14,074 nucleotides of DNA from Synergistaceae bacterium (GCA_017394925.1 JAFPWQ010000257.1:1-14074), one strand, 5' to 3'. Positions 5,870-13,964 are shown, counted from the first letter of the stretch. The notes: generated from the letters alone by a model not told the origin. Numbers and translations are program-made.

Positions 5870-7064
5870 CATTATGACTTGCAGATATAAGCATTACGGG
5901 TGTTCTTGCATTTATGAGCGTCATTGAGGAATTGAGATTTTTTGATTCGCTCACTGAAATTTGAACGGCATCAAAATTTTTCCAGTCTTTGAGAATATTA
6001 TATGCTGTGTTAAACGTTTCAAGCGTTACACATGCAATCATGACATATACAGGCTCTTTCATGCGCGAAATGAATTCAAGTATTCCGGCAAGTTCTCCTT
6101 CAGTGCCCCCGATGAATATATGCGTCGGCGTTGACAGTGAATCTATAACATCAAGTGCTCTTGCTTCGTGAATGATTATATTATGAGTGTGAAAACGTGA
6201 GGCGTTGCGTGAAATTAATTCTGCGGCCTCGTGTTTATATTCTACTGCGTGAATCTCTGCGTAAATATTTTCATGGCCTGCCGATATGCTTATGCTTCCA
6301 GAGCCTGCGCCTATATCCCATAAAATTAAATCACGATTTAGATTCAGGCGTGAAAGTATAACAGAACGAACGCATTCATTAGTCATGACGATTTTATTCA
6401 CTCTCAGAAAATCAGAATCACGGATATGCATATTAACCGGCGTATAGACATTATGATTCTTAATGAGCATTACAGACAGCTCCGGGAATGTTTCATGCAG
6501 AAACTCTTCGGGCTTACCGTGAAATATCTGCTCATTCTCACTGCCGAGACTGCACCCAATGAACACTTCAATATTGCCATGAATGCGAATGAGATTCTCA
6601 CATGCCCATTGAGGCGAAATTCTTTTATCGCAGAATAAAATCACGAGTTTATTGCGCTCAACTAGATTCAGAAATACGCCTGCTCTTAATGCCCGGCCAT
6701 GTCCTGAAAGAATTACGGAATCAGTCCATGATTCATTTGCATGTGCGCATAATATTTGCAGTGAGCTTATGCCAGGCAGAACGCGTATATTTTCGTTCTG
6801 AAAGCGTTTCTTTATGACGGATAAAAGGCTGTATAAACATGGGTCTCCTGAGAGTAATATTAATTTATTTCCGTGTTCATGTTCAAGCTGATTAAATGAC
6901 GAGTCAAAATCTTTCAGGTCAATTATGCGTTTATCAGGAGGAATTAATTTTCTGAAACGTGAACTCGCAAGTATCACATCAGAATTCATTAATGCCTCGT
7001 GAACTTCATGCGTTAATTGCGACTCATCACCTGAACCAGCACCTGCAACTATAATCTCACTCAT
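5865..7064 (-). CDS. cbiET: Cobalt-precorrin C5,C15-methyltransferase/decarboxylase, CbiE-CbiT fusion
   Basis: One 399-residue chain carries both domains. Residues 1-205 are a tetrapyrrole methylase of CbiE type: IIVAGAGSGDES at 4-15, LSGDPCLYS at 71-79, VLPGISSLQ at 95-103. Residues about 222-399 are CbiT: MTNECVRSVILSRL at 227-240, the SAM loop WDIGAGSGS at 249-257, and HIFIGGTEGEL. Together they methylate cobalt-precorrin-7 at C5 and C15 and decarboxylate the C12 acetate, like CobL in the aerobic route. The start is placed at ATG 7064, overlapping the end of cbiD by 8 nt, with GGGAGG 8-9 nt upstream; ATG 7070 would be too close to that site, and longer forms add residues foreign to the family. 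It is the last gene of the his/cbi run. Key motifs look intact. Confidence 0.92.
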   Translation of the reverse strand: MSEIIVAGAGSGDESQLTHEVHEALMNSDVILASSRFRKLIPPDKRIIDLKDFDSSFNQLEHEHGNKLILLSGDPCLYSLLSVIKKRFQNENIRVLPGISSLQILCAHANESWTDSVILSGHGRALRAGVFLNLVERNKLVILFCDKRISPQWACENLIRIHGNIEVFIGCSLGSENEQIFHGKPEEFLHETFPELSVMLIKNHNVYTPVNMHIRDSDFLRVNKIVMTNECVRSVILSRLNLNRDLILWDIGAGSGSISISAGHENIYAEIHAVEYKHEAAELISRNASRFHTHNIIIHEARALDVIDSLSTPTHIFIGGTEGELAGILEFISRMKEPVYVMIACVTLETFNTAYNILKDWKNFDAVQISVSESKNLNSSMTLINARTPVMLISASHNV

Positions 7065-8124
7065 CAGCATAACCTCCCAGAATATTCCCGTCGTTATCAC
7101 AAAAATATGAATCAATTCGCAAAGCATTACATGTTCTCTCAGTGCATTTACGCGATACGATTTTTGCCAGTATATTCCAGACATCATTATAGCCTTCTGA
7201 ATCAACAATGCTTATTGCCTCACTGGTTGTATTGCTGTGATATACGCGTCCGATAATACTTCGAGATGCTCCGAGTAATGCAAGCTGAGTACATAGTGCT
7301 TCGAGTCTTCCGTCTGCAACTCTATTATGCGTGTTGAAATTCCCTGCTGCAACCTTCAATAATTTTCCGGGATGACCGAATATAACTGCGTGAGTGAAAT
7401 TCAATCTCACTGCCTCATCAAGAACATGGCCGATATAATTTCCTGATTGTATGATATTTCGTGAAGTGATATTAAATCTCTGACGCAGAAATTTTTCGCC
7501 TGTACCCGCGAACGTAATATATATCTCAGTGAACCCAAGCGAACGAATTATGTTTAGCTCAAGGCTTAATGATTCAAGCAATGCCGCTTCATTCATGGGC
7601 TTAACGATTCCAGTTGTGCCCAGAATAGACAGACCGCCTGTAATGCCTAATCTGGGATTAAACGTTTTCTTTGCAAGTTCTTCACCGTTGGGAACTGATA
7701 CTGTAACTTTAAATGCTCCTGTGGGAATAACATCACGGATTGCAAGCTCAATCATTTTTCTTGGAACGGGATTAATTGCCGGCTCATTCAAGGGAACTTT
7801 CAGACCGGGAAGCGTAACAGTGCCGACACCCTTGCCAGCCTCAAATATAATTTCATTATGGCCATGAATAATTTCAAGATTAACGAGAACTTTTACTCCG
7901 TTAGTTATGTCGCATGTATCATCACCAGAATCTTTAATCACTCCGAATGAATCACCTTCTCTGAACACGTTCACATTAAACACATGGCCTTCGGGATTTC
8001 TGACACTCACGTAATCCGGACATGACGCATAACGCAAATATAATGCACATGCCTTAGCTGCGGCGGCTGCACATGTACCTGTTGTTATTCCAGTCCGTAA
8101 AGAATGGCGTTCACTATTGCACAA
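7057..8124 (-). CDS. cbiD: Cobalt-precorrin-5B C1-methyltransferase
   Basis: The 355-residue protein has the CbiD N-terminal signature TGITTGTCAAAAAKA (11-25) and the central PRLGITGGLSILGTTGIV stretch. It ends with the usual 'H..GKL.K.A.G..NTH...AD.R' region (GHPGKLLKVAAGNFNTH). CbiD adds the C1 methyl group to cobalt-precorrin-5B in oxygen-independent cobalamin synthesis. The start is a TTG at 8124 with AGGGAGG about 12 nt upstream; no ATG or GTG is available before the conserved TGITTG motif, so the gene overlaps the end of cbiC by 40 nt, unusually long compared with the 4-nt overlaps of its neighbours. It overlaps cbiET by 8 nt. Family assignment is secure; the exact start is less so. Confidence 0.93.
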   Translation of the reverse strand: MCNSERHSLRTGITTGTCAAAAAKACALYLRYASCPDYVSVRNPEGHVFNVNVFREGDSFGVIKDSGDDTCDITNGVKVLVNLEIIHGHNEIIFEAGKGVGTVTLPGLKVPLNEPAINPVPRKMIELAIRDVIPTGAFKVTVSVPNGEELAKKTFNPRLGITGGLSILGTTGIVKPMNEAALLESLSLELNIIRSLGFTEIYITFAGTGEKFLRQRFNITSRNIIQSGNYIGHVLDEAVRLNFTHAVIFGHPGKLLKVAAGNFNTHNRVADGRLEALCTQLALLGASRSIIGRVYHSNTTSEAISIVDSEGYNDVWNILAKIVSRKCTERTCNALRIDSYFCDNDGNILGGYADE

Positions 8125-8702
8125 GCAACCGTACTGCCTCCCTTATTACCATTTGCGATTATTCTGGGGATGTCTTCAAGACGCGATAACATTTCTTTGG
8201 CCTCAATGACATTCACGAATCCAACAGGAACACCGATAACGAGAGCAGGCTTTGCTTTGCCTTCATGAATTAATTCGCATAGACGTATTAATGCTGTGGG
8301 AGCGTTTCCGATTGCGTATATTGCTTCAGGATATTCTTTCACGGCATGTTCGATATTCACCATTGCACGTGTGATATTACGTTCATGAGCTTCTCTCTTT
8401 ATGTCCTCGTCTGACGATGTGCAGATTATATTTATTCCGTACCGTGATGCGATTGTCTTATTGATTCCTGAATACAGCATACCCGTATCAGCGATAATAT
8501 TTGTACCTGTGCGTAAGGCTTCACGTGCGAGATTTATGGCGTTATGCGAGAATGTGAGAGTGTGAAGAAAATCGAAATCTGCTGAGGCATGAATGACGCG
8601 CTTAATGACGGGTAAGTTTTCGGGAGGGCATGAAAAATTTTCAATTGAATCCTGAATTATTCTCATGCTTTCTCGTTCTATTTCCTGAGGCTGTAATATC
8701 AT
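8085..8702 (-). CDS. cbiC: Cobalt-precorrin-8 methylmutase
   Basis: This 205-residue CbiC/CobH protein has the catalytic His in RVIHASADFDF (H38), the central IADTGMLYSGI stretch, and the C-terminal GVPVGFVNVIEAKE and NKGGSTVACAIVNAIL motifs. The enzyme moves a methyl group from C11 to C12 of cobalt-precorrin-8, giving cobyrinate. Length and motifs are typical. Its ATG overlaps the cbiG stop as ATGA (8699-8702), so translation is coupled, and its last 40 bases overlap the start of cbiD. Confidence 0.93.
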   Translation of the reverse strand: MILQPQEIERESMRIIQDSIENFSCPPENLPVIKRVIHASADFDFLHTLTFSHNAINLAREALRTGTNIIADTGMLYSGINKTIASRYGINIICTSSDEDIKREAHERNITRAMVNIEHAVKEYPEAIYAIGNAPTALIRLCELIHEGKAKPALVIGVPVGFVNVIEAKEMLSRLEDIPRIIANGNKGGSTVACAIVNAILYGLE

Positions 8703-9649
8703 GTCAGTTTATTTCTCCTTATTCGGGCAAGTGCAAATGTCATATTATCATACACGCATTTACTCCGTAACAGTACAGCACATTCACCGGCCGCAAGCAT
8801 ACATGCCCTCTCGCATATATTATCAGTGCCCGTTATGCTCTTCACGATTGCAGACCCCGAAAATTTTCCCGGCAACGCGTTAAGCTCATCCGCACTGAAC
8901 GTAACGAACGGGATATTATGCTTCTCTGCGAACGAAATTAACGCAGGCTCATGGGCTTTTATGTCGATTGATGCAATTGCTCTTAACGATAATATGCTCA
9001 CACCGGCACCGTCAAGAAAATCTCTTACTGAACGTTCAAATTCTGATTCGCTCACGCCTTTATGACAGCCCGCACCAAGCACTAATACTTTGGGCCTCAG
9101 CCATAACGTTACAGGGAACGGAACAGGAATATTATCACACGTAACAGCAACGCCGACATTATGACCTTCAAGCATTGAGCCTGAAATATATTTTATGTTC
9201 TCTGGATTCTCAATCACGCATTCATTCTTCACTGACCATTCATCAACTGCAATAATATTATTCACATCCGTAGCTGTCGTAATAACTGCCTGAGCATGAA
9301 TCTTATCTGCAATTACGCGAGCGAGTTCATTAGCTCCTCCGATATGACCAGAGAGAACTGGAATCACAAATCTTCCTGATTCATCAATCACGATAACGGC
9401 AGGGTCTGAAAGTTTAGATTCAACATGAGGAGCAATTGAACGTACAGCAATTCCTAATGCGCCCACAAAGATTAACGCTCTGACTTCGTGAAAATATCTT
9501 CCTGTCCATGCGCTTAATGATTCAGTTATTGCCTGTGTACCTTCACATGCTAATCTCTCAGGCACGAATACGCGATAGCCCAGTCTCAACGCAAGATTAA
9601 TGCCTCTTCGTGTGAATGCGGCCGTTATGATTTCATTTTCTGTACTCAT
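8699..9649 (-). CDS. cbiG: Cobalt-precorrin-5A hydrolase
   Basis: The 316-residue protein shows the CbiG N-terminal part (FVGALGIAVRSIAPH, then DPAVIVIDESGRFVIPVLSG and HIGGANELARVIA at about 60-115), a variable middle, and the C-terminal domain starting LGAGCHKGVSESEFE. CbiG opens the lactone ring of cobalt-precorrin-5A and releases acetaldehyde, the step that marks the anaerobic cobalamin route. It starts 17 nt inside cbiF with no clear ribosome site (TTTTTCCC lies in front of the ATG), so it probably depends on translation of cbiF. It ends in an ATGA overlap with cbiC. Confidence 0.92.
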   Translation of the reverse strand: MSTENEIITAAFTRRGINLALRLGYRVFVPERLACEGTQAITESLSAWTGRYFHEVRALIFVGALGIAVRSIAPHVESKLSDPAVIVIDESGRFVIPVLSGHIGGANELARVIADKIHAQAVITTATDVNNIIAVDEWSVKNECVIENPENIKYISGSMLEGHNVGVAVTCDNIPVPFPVTLWLRPKVLVLGAGCHKGVSESEFERSVRDFLDGAGVSILSLRAIASIDIKAHEPALISFAEKHNIPFVTFSADELNALPGKFSGSAIVKSITGTDNICERACMLAAGECAVLLRSKCVYDNMTFALARIRRNKLT

Positions 9650-10349
9650 GGGAAAAATTTTTGTCGTATAGTCTTGAGTGCGTATTTATATTTTCATTCA
9701 GGAATTCACCGGCAAGAATTAATGCTGTCTTCGTTATGCCCTTCGAGAGTTCCGGCAATGTCTCAAGTGTTCCGTGAATAATCTTCTCATCCGGCCATGA
9801 TGCATGATACACAATCACAGCAGGAGTATCTGGTGAATATCCGCGTTCTATTAATTCCGAACATGCGCGCTCAGTCATTCCGGCAGATAAAAAGAGTGCT
9901 GTTGATGCATTATCAGGTGCTGGAGTTCTGCCTTCAATGCGTGAAATAATAAGAGTCTGAACTAATCCGGGAATCATGTACTCGGTCTTTAACGCGGCAG
10001 AGGCAGCAAAGAGTGAACTTACGCCCGGAACAACTTCAAACGGGATATTCTTTTCACGAAGATAATTCATCTGTTCACGCACTGCACCATACAGCGCAGG
10101 GTCTCCTGAGTGCAGCCTGACCGTGATAATATTCTCTTCATGGCCATGAACTAAAAGCACAAGAATCTCTTCAAGCGTCAATTTTGAGCTGTCATGTAAT
10201 TCGCATTCAGGATTCGCATATTCAGCGACAAGTTCAGGATTAACGAGTGAACCTGCGTATATAATCATGCCTGCATCACGGAGAATATTCGCTCCTCTGA
10301 CGGTGATTAAGTCTTTTGCTCCAGGACCGGCACCGATGAAATATATCAT
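9633..10349 (-). CDS. cbiF: Cobalt-precorrin-4 C11-methyltransferase
   Basis: This is a 238-residue tetrapyrrole methylase. MIYFIGAGPGAKDLITVRG is the N-terminal SAM-binding start, and YAGSLVNPE is the motif that marks CbiF/CobM within the superfamily. RLHSGDPALYGA and FEVVPGVSSLFAA follow. CbiF methylates C11 of cobalt-precorrin-4 with S-adenosylmethionine. It overlaps the upstream histidinol phosphatase by 4 nt (ATGA) and the downstream cbiG by 17 nt, so it is the exact joint between the histidine and cobalamin blocks. Confidence 0.93.
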   Translation of the reverse strand: MIYFIGAGPGAKDLITVRGANILRDAGMIIYAGSLVNPELVAEYANPECELHDSSKLTLEEILVLLVHGHEENIITVRLHSGDPALYGAVREQMNYLREKNIPFEVVPGVSSLFAASAALKTEYMIPGLVQTLIISRIEGRTPAPDNASTALFLSAGMTERACSELIERGYSPDTPAVIVYHASWPDEKIIHGTLETLPELSKGITKTALILAGEFLNENINTHSRLYDKNFSHEYRK

Positions 10350-11125
10350 AGCTCAGCAATCTTCAGTCCGAGTTTACGCGCAAGGTCTTCACACTCAGTG
10401 AAGCTATACATGAGATTATGCTTATCATGGGCATCACTCGAAAGAATCACAGTCCCGTTATGTTCGGCAATGTATTTCAGAATGCGTTCTGACGGGTACG
10501 GTGATGTTCTGTAGCCTCTGGACATTGCACCCGTGTTAATCTCGAATGGCCTTCCTGTTTTGAGCAATATATCAAGAGCATGATTTGACGCGGCAATATA
10601 GCGTTCGTTGTTCTCGTCAAAAATTCCGTCCTGCTCGTTAAACTTCGTGAGCAAGTCAAAATGTCCGGTTATGCTTGCATGAGTCTTATTCACGACATCA
10701 GAGACAACATCATAATATGCCTCAGCGAGTGCGTAAGTATCACCGCCGAAAAAATTATTTACCGCGTCAGTCAGCATTTCTGGCTTATGGTCAACATGCA
10801 TGTATTCATTGCCGAATTTCAGGTAATGCACTGAGCCAATCACGAAATCATAATCATCAGCGGGCATGTCAGAATAATAATCCTGTTCCGTTCCGCAGAG
10901 AATTTCAATCTGTGATTCGTATTTGCGTTTAAGCCTGTGAATTTCGCGTTTATATTCCTCTGTGCCTTTTCTGGACATGCATGGCTCTTCGTCAAACCAT
11001 GTGTACGAATGACCAGAGAACCCTAATTTTTTCATTCCGCGTGATATTGCCTCAATCACAACGTCTTCGGGGGAATCTTTCCCATCGCAGTAACACGTAT
11101 GAACATGAAAATCTGAGAGTATCAT
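10346..11125 (-). CDS. Histidinol-phosphatase, PHP family (HisK/HisJ type)
   Basis: The 259-residue protein has the full set of PHP metal ligands: H7 and H9 (DFHVHT), H39 (GFSGHS), E80 (CGTEQDYY), H100 (IGSVHYL), H155 (GHFDLL), and D231/H233 (SSDAHD). The length and the GSVHYL motif fit PHP histidinol-phosphate phosphatases, which remove phosphate from L-histidinol phosphate, the second-last stage of histidine synthesis. The position directly behind hisIE (ATGA overlap at 11122-11125) supports this role over other PHP phosphoesterases. It also overlaps cbiF by 4 nt. Confidence 0.88.
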   Translation of the reverse strand: MILSDFHVHTCYCDGKDSPEDVVIEAISRGMKKLGFSGHSYTWFDEEPCMSRKGTEEYKREIHRLKRKYESQIEILCGTEQDYYSDMPADDYDFVIGSVHYLKFGNEYMHVDHKPEMLTDAVNNFFGGDTYALAEAYYDVVSDVVNKTHASITGHFDLLTKFNEQDGIFDENNERYIAASNHALDILLKTGRPFEINTGAMSRGYRTSPYPSERILKYIAEHNGTVILSSDAHDKHNLMYSFTECEDLARKLGLKIAEL

Positions 11126-11775
11126 GATGTCATTTTCTCCTGCTTAACTTTTTTGTCGATTACATGACGCGAAGCCAGTTCCTTTATGATGTCTTTGATT
11201 TCAATTCCCATTTCGGCCATGAGCACGAGCAAATGATAAATCAGGTCTGAAATTTCGTAAATTGCTTCCTGTTTGCTGTTCTTTGAAGCAATGATAACTT
11301 CAGAACTTTCTTCACCGATTTTCTTGAGTATTTTATCCAGCCCCTTCTCGAATAAATACGTTGTGTATGAGCCTTCAACTTTTTCTGTTTTTCTGCCCTT
11401 AATCAGCTCCATTAGACCGCAGAGCGTAAATTTCTCGTGAGCTTCCTTTTCGCGCGTCATGACATCATCAACGAAGCATGAATCATTACCCAGATGACAC
11501 GCAGGGCCGTCCTTCTTCACATACACGAGTAACGCATCACGATCACAGTCTGCAACGATTTCGCGTATATGCTGATAATTTCCGCTGGTCTCACCTTTAA
11601 GCCATAATTCCTGTCTCGAACGGCTCCAGAAACACGTTAATTTTTTCTCAAGCGATATTTTCAGGCTCTCACGGTTCATGTATGCGAGCGTAAGAACATC
11701 GCCGGAGTCATCATCAACAACGATTGCGGGAATAAGCCCGTTTGAATCAAATTTGAGTTCGTTAATATCAACCAT
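11122..11775 (-). CDS. hisIE: Bifunctional phosphoribosyl-AMP cyclohydrolase / phosphoribosyl-ATP pyrophosphatase
   Basis: The 217-residue fusion has HisI at about 1-107 and HisE at about 115-205. HisI has LAYMNRESL, FWSRSRQELWLKGETSGN, Mg-binding D76/D78/D80 (DCDRD) and Zn-binding C77, C93 and C100. HisE has GSYTTYLF, KKIGEESSEVIIASK and EISDLIYHLLVLM. The protein carries out steps 2 and 3 of histidine synthesis. Its ribosome site (GAGG, 8 nt from ATG 11775) lies inside a degenerate copy of the hisF 3' end, so the duplication seems to have carried along the initiation region now in use. It ends in an ATGA overlap with the phosphatase gene. Confidence 0.93.
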   Translation of the reverse strand: MVDINELKFDSNGLIPAIVVDDDSGDVLTLAYMNRESLKISLEKKLTCFWSRSRQELWLKGETSGNYQHIREIVADCDRDALLVYVKKDGPACHLGNDSCFVDDVMTREKEAHEKFTLCGLMELIKGRKTEKVEGSYTTYLFEKGLDKILKKIGEESSEVIIASKNSKQEAIYEISDLIYHLLVLMAEMGIEIKDIIKELASRHVIDKKVKQEKMTS

Positions 11776-11777
11776 AA

Positions 11778-11840
11778 TTACAACCTCACCGATATATTTT
11801 CATCATGTATTTTATGTTTCAAGTCCATAATAGCAGGCTC
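11778..11840 (-). pseudogene. Duplicated 3' tail of hisF
   Basis: The minus strand reads, in one frame, EPAIMDLKHKIHDEN then ISVRL and a stop. The true hisF end reads EVAIRDLKYKMHDEN then IPVRL and a stop at 11879-11941. Over 63 bases 48 match, without gaps, at a constant offset of 101 bases, and most changes in the last 13 codons are silent. It directly precedes hisIE and supplies its ribosome binding site. There is no hisF body here, so it is a leftover of a junction duplication. Confidence 0.75.
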
Positions 11841-11844
11841 AGCG

Positions 11845-11876
11845 ATAAGCCCGTTAGACTAGCCAATATCAACTAT
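11845..11876 (-). pseudogene. Decayed copy of the hisIE 5' end
   Basis: Directly after the hisF stop, the minus strand reads ATA-GTT-GAT-ATT-GGC-TAG-TCT-AAC-GGG-CTT-ATC across this stretch. The real hisIE start encodes M-V-D-I-N-E-L-K-F-D-S-N-G-L-I. The copy has lost its ATG (now ATA), carries a TAG and lacks 12 bases (four codons) in phase. With the hisF tail copy it forms a complete decayed duplicate of the hisF-hisI junction. Confidence 0.6.
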
Positions 11877-11878
11877 AA

Positions 11879-12637
11879 TCATAATCTCACTGGTATATTT
11901 TCGTCATGCATTTTATATTTCAGGTCTCTTATTGCAACCTCACCGAAGTGAAAGATTGACGCGGCCAGTCCTGCGCTGACATCGGGAATAGAATTAAACA
12001 GCGTAATGAAATCATCAATTGAGCCCGCACCGCCTGACGCAATCACAGGAACGCTCACGACATCACATACGGCCTTCAGCATTTCGAGGTCAAAGCCTTT
12101 TTTCACGCCGTCAGTGTCAATTGAATTAAGGACAACTTCACCCGCTCCGTTATCGACACACCTGCGAATCCATTCTATAGCCTCAATGCCGGTATCATCG
12201 CGTCCGCCCCGTGCGAAAACGTGAAACTGGCCATTAACGCGCTTAACGTCAGCAGAGATTACGACACACTGAGAGCCGTATAATTTCGCCGCCTCCGAAA
12301 TCAAATTACGATTCATGATTGCGCCTGTATTCACGCTCACTTTGTCCGCACCGCATGAGAGCACTCTCTCAAAGTCAGATACGCCCGATATGCCGCCGCC
12401 TACGGTCAACGGGATAAAAACGTTTCCTGCTGTCTCACGCAATATATCCGTGAAGATTTTGCGCCCGTCAGATGAAGCTGTAATGTCATAGAAAACTAAT
12501 TCATCTGCTCCGTTATCGCTGTAGAATTTCGCGAGTTCAACGGGTGAATTCACGTCATTCAGGCCCTGAAAGTTTACGCCTTTGACTACGCGCCCGTTAC
12601 GAACGTCTAAGCATGGGATTATTCGTTTCGTTATCAT
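11879..12637 (-). CDS. hisF: Imidazole glycerol phosphate synthase, cyclase subunit
   Basis: The 252-residue beta/alpha barrel has RIIPCLDVRNGRVVKG at the N-terminus with catalytic D11, the LTVGGGI loop, and NSIDTDGVKKG with the second catalytic Asp near 130. IASGGAG lies in the C-terminal phosphate site. HisF uses ammonia from HisH to form imidazole-glycerol phosphate and AICAR. It overlaps hisA by 4 nt (ATGA at 12634-12637). It is followed by the only real intergenic gap in the his/cbi run (11776-11878), which holds decayed copies of its own tail and of the hisIE start. Confidence 0.94.
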   Translation of the reverse strand: MITKRIIPCLDVRNGRVVKGVNFQGLNDVNSPVELAKFYSDNGADELVFYDITASSDGRKIFTDILRETAGNVFIPLTVGGGISGVSDFERVLSCGADKVSVNTGAIMNRNLISEAAKLYGSQCVVISADVKRVNGQFHVFARGGRDDTGIEAIEWIRRCVDNGAGEVVLNSIDTDGVKKGFDLEMLKAVCDVVSVPVIASGGAGSIDDFITLFNSIPDVSAGLAASIFHFGEVAIRDLKYKMHDENIPVRL

Positions 12638-13353
12638 GATTTCGCCGCCTTAATTGCAAGTGTTAAATCTATTGCACCTGTGTAGTAAGCCTTGCCGATG
12701 ATAGCCCCGTATAATTTCATTTCAGCGAGTGCTTTCACGTCATCAAGTGTGCTTACCCCTCCTGATGCGATTATATTCATGCTGAATTTTTCACTCATTG
12801 ACGCGTATAGCTCCCTGTTAGTGCCTCTCATAGCTCCGTCCCGTGAAATGTCCGTGCAGATTATTACGTTCACGCCGTCATCCTGCATTCTTTTGCAGAA
12901 CCCGAAAGCGTTAATCTGCGAATCCTCAAGCCAGCCTTTAATCGCGACATTGCCGTTCTTAATGTCAACGCCCACAGCAACATGTTCACTGCCGAAAGTT
13001 TTCACGGCCTCAGCGGCAAATCCTTCATGAGTAACGGCTGAAGTTCCCAGAATAACGCGGTCTATTCCCGAATCTATATAGCGTTCAATGGTCTTCATGT
13101 CCCGGATACCTCCGCCCGTCTCGCATTTGAGACCGCATGAACGTTTAATCTCGATTATCGTTTCAATATTTGGAGTTCCGCCTGACTTCGCGCCTTCGAG
13201 ATCTACAATGTGAATCCATTCCGCGCCTGATGCTTTGAATTTCATCGCGGTATTCACGGGTTCAGGGTCATACACTGTCATGTTGTCATAATCGCCGCGT
13301 AAGAGCCTCACAGCCTGACCGTGATATAAATCAATTGCCGGAAGTATAATCAT
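12634..13353 (-). CDS. hisA: ProFAR isomerase (HisA)
   Basis: The 239-residue barrel starts MIILPAIDLYHGQAVRLL, with catalytic D8. It has ETGGGIRDM and VILGTSAV phosphate-loop motifs, and CTDISRDGAMRG with the second catalytic Asp near 130. It isomerises the aminoaldose ProFAR to the aminoketose PRFAR, the substrate of HisFH. The ribosome site GAGGTG sits in the last codons of hisH, and only 2 nt separate the genes. It ends in an ATGA overlap with hisF. Confidence 0.94.
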   Translation of the reverse strand: MIILPAIDLYHGQAVRLLRGDYDNMTVYDPEPVNTAMKFKASGAEWIHIVDLEGAKSGGTPNIETIIEIKRSCGLKCETGGGIRDMKTIERYIDSGIDRVILGTSAVTHEGFAAEAVKTFGSEHVAVGVDIKNGNVAIKGWLEDSQINAFGFCKRMQDDGVNVIICTDISRDGAMRGTNRELYASMSEKFSMNIIASGGVSTLDDVKALAEMKLYGAIIGKAYYTGAIDLTLAIKAAKS

Positions 13354-13355
13354 AC

Positions 13356-13964
13356 TTACACCTCGCAGAATGCCCGAAGCATATTGAGTCCGACATTGCC
13401 GCTTTTTTCCGGGTGAAACTGTGCACCGTAGACGTTCTCATATTGCACAGCCGCAGTGAGATCCGCGCCGTAATTTGTGGTTGCAGTGATATATTTTGCA
13501 TCACAGAATGCAGAATACGAATGCACAAAGTAAACGTAATCTCCTTCGTGAGTGTTTGCGAATAAGCCCGAATGATTCGTAAGGTGAAGTGAATTCCATC
13601 CGATTTGGGGAATCTTTAAGCCTTCAGGAATGATATCACGAATCGGCCTAACATCTCCGGGAATAAGATTTAACCCGTCATGAATTCCGAACTCGTAGCT
13701 TTTTGTGAACAATAACTGCATTCCCAGACATATTCCGAGAATTGGCTTGCCGTGTTTAGCTTCGTCAATTAGAGGCTCAGCCAGTCCGGACGCGAATAAT
13801 TTCTTTGCGGCATCCTCAAATGCTCCCACGCCAGGAAGTATTATGCGTTCTGAGTGTTTCAGGTCTTCTGGGTCTGACGTAACAGTAACCTCATGACCGA
13901 TAGCTTTGAATGAACTTGCGAGTGAAAATAAATTCCCAACGCCGTAATTTACGATTGCAATCAT
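13356..13964 (-). CDS. hisH: Imidazole glycerol phosphate synthase, glutaminase subunit
   Basis: This 202-residue class I glutamine amidotransferase has IVNYGVGNLFSLASSF, LPGVGAFEDA, the nucleophile elbow GICLGMQLLF with C79, the VHSY strand, and the catalytic His/Glu pair in QFHPEKSG (H184, E186). It releases ammonia from glutamine and passes it to HisF. ATG 13964 is preceded by GAGGG at about 9-nt spacing. It is the first histidine gene in the window on this strand, with an extended -10 element about 40 nt upstream, so it may begin the operon. Confidence 0.94.
   Translation of the reverse strand: MIAIVNYGVGNLFSLASSFKAIGHEVTVTSDPEDLKHSERIILPGVGAFEDAAKKLFASGLAEPLIDEAKHGKPILGICLGMQLLFTKSYEFGIHDGLNLIPGDVRPIRDIIPEGLKIPQIGWNSLHLTNHSGLFANTHEGDYVYFVHSYSAFCDAKYITATTNYGADLTAAVQYENVYGAQFHPEKSGNVGLNMLRAFCEV

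Noticed and set aside
7065..7208. Longer form of the CbiE-CbiT protein starting near 7208
   Set aside because: The extra residues do not resemble CbiE, whose family start is at the SAM-binding IIVAGAGSG motif; they overlap conserved cbiD coding, and a ribosome site supports ATG 7064.
10346..10349. Cobalamin riboswitch or histidine T-box between the gene blocks
   Set aside because: The phosphatase and cbiF genes overlap by 4 nt, so there is no untranslated leader; the hisH leader from the predicted promoter is also too short.
12006..12224. Plus-strand open frames across the his and cbi genes
   Set aside because: They lie opposite well-recognised conserved genes, have no family features or ribosome sites, and are antisense shadows.
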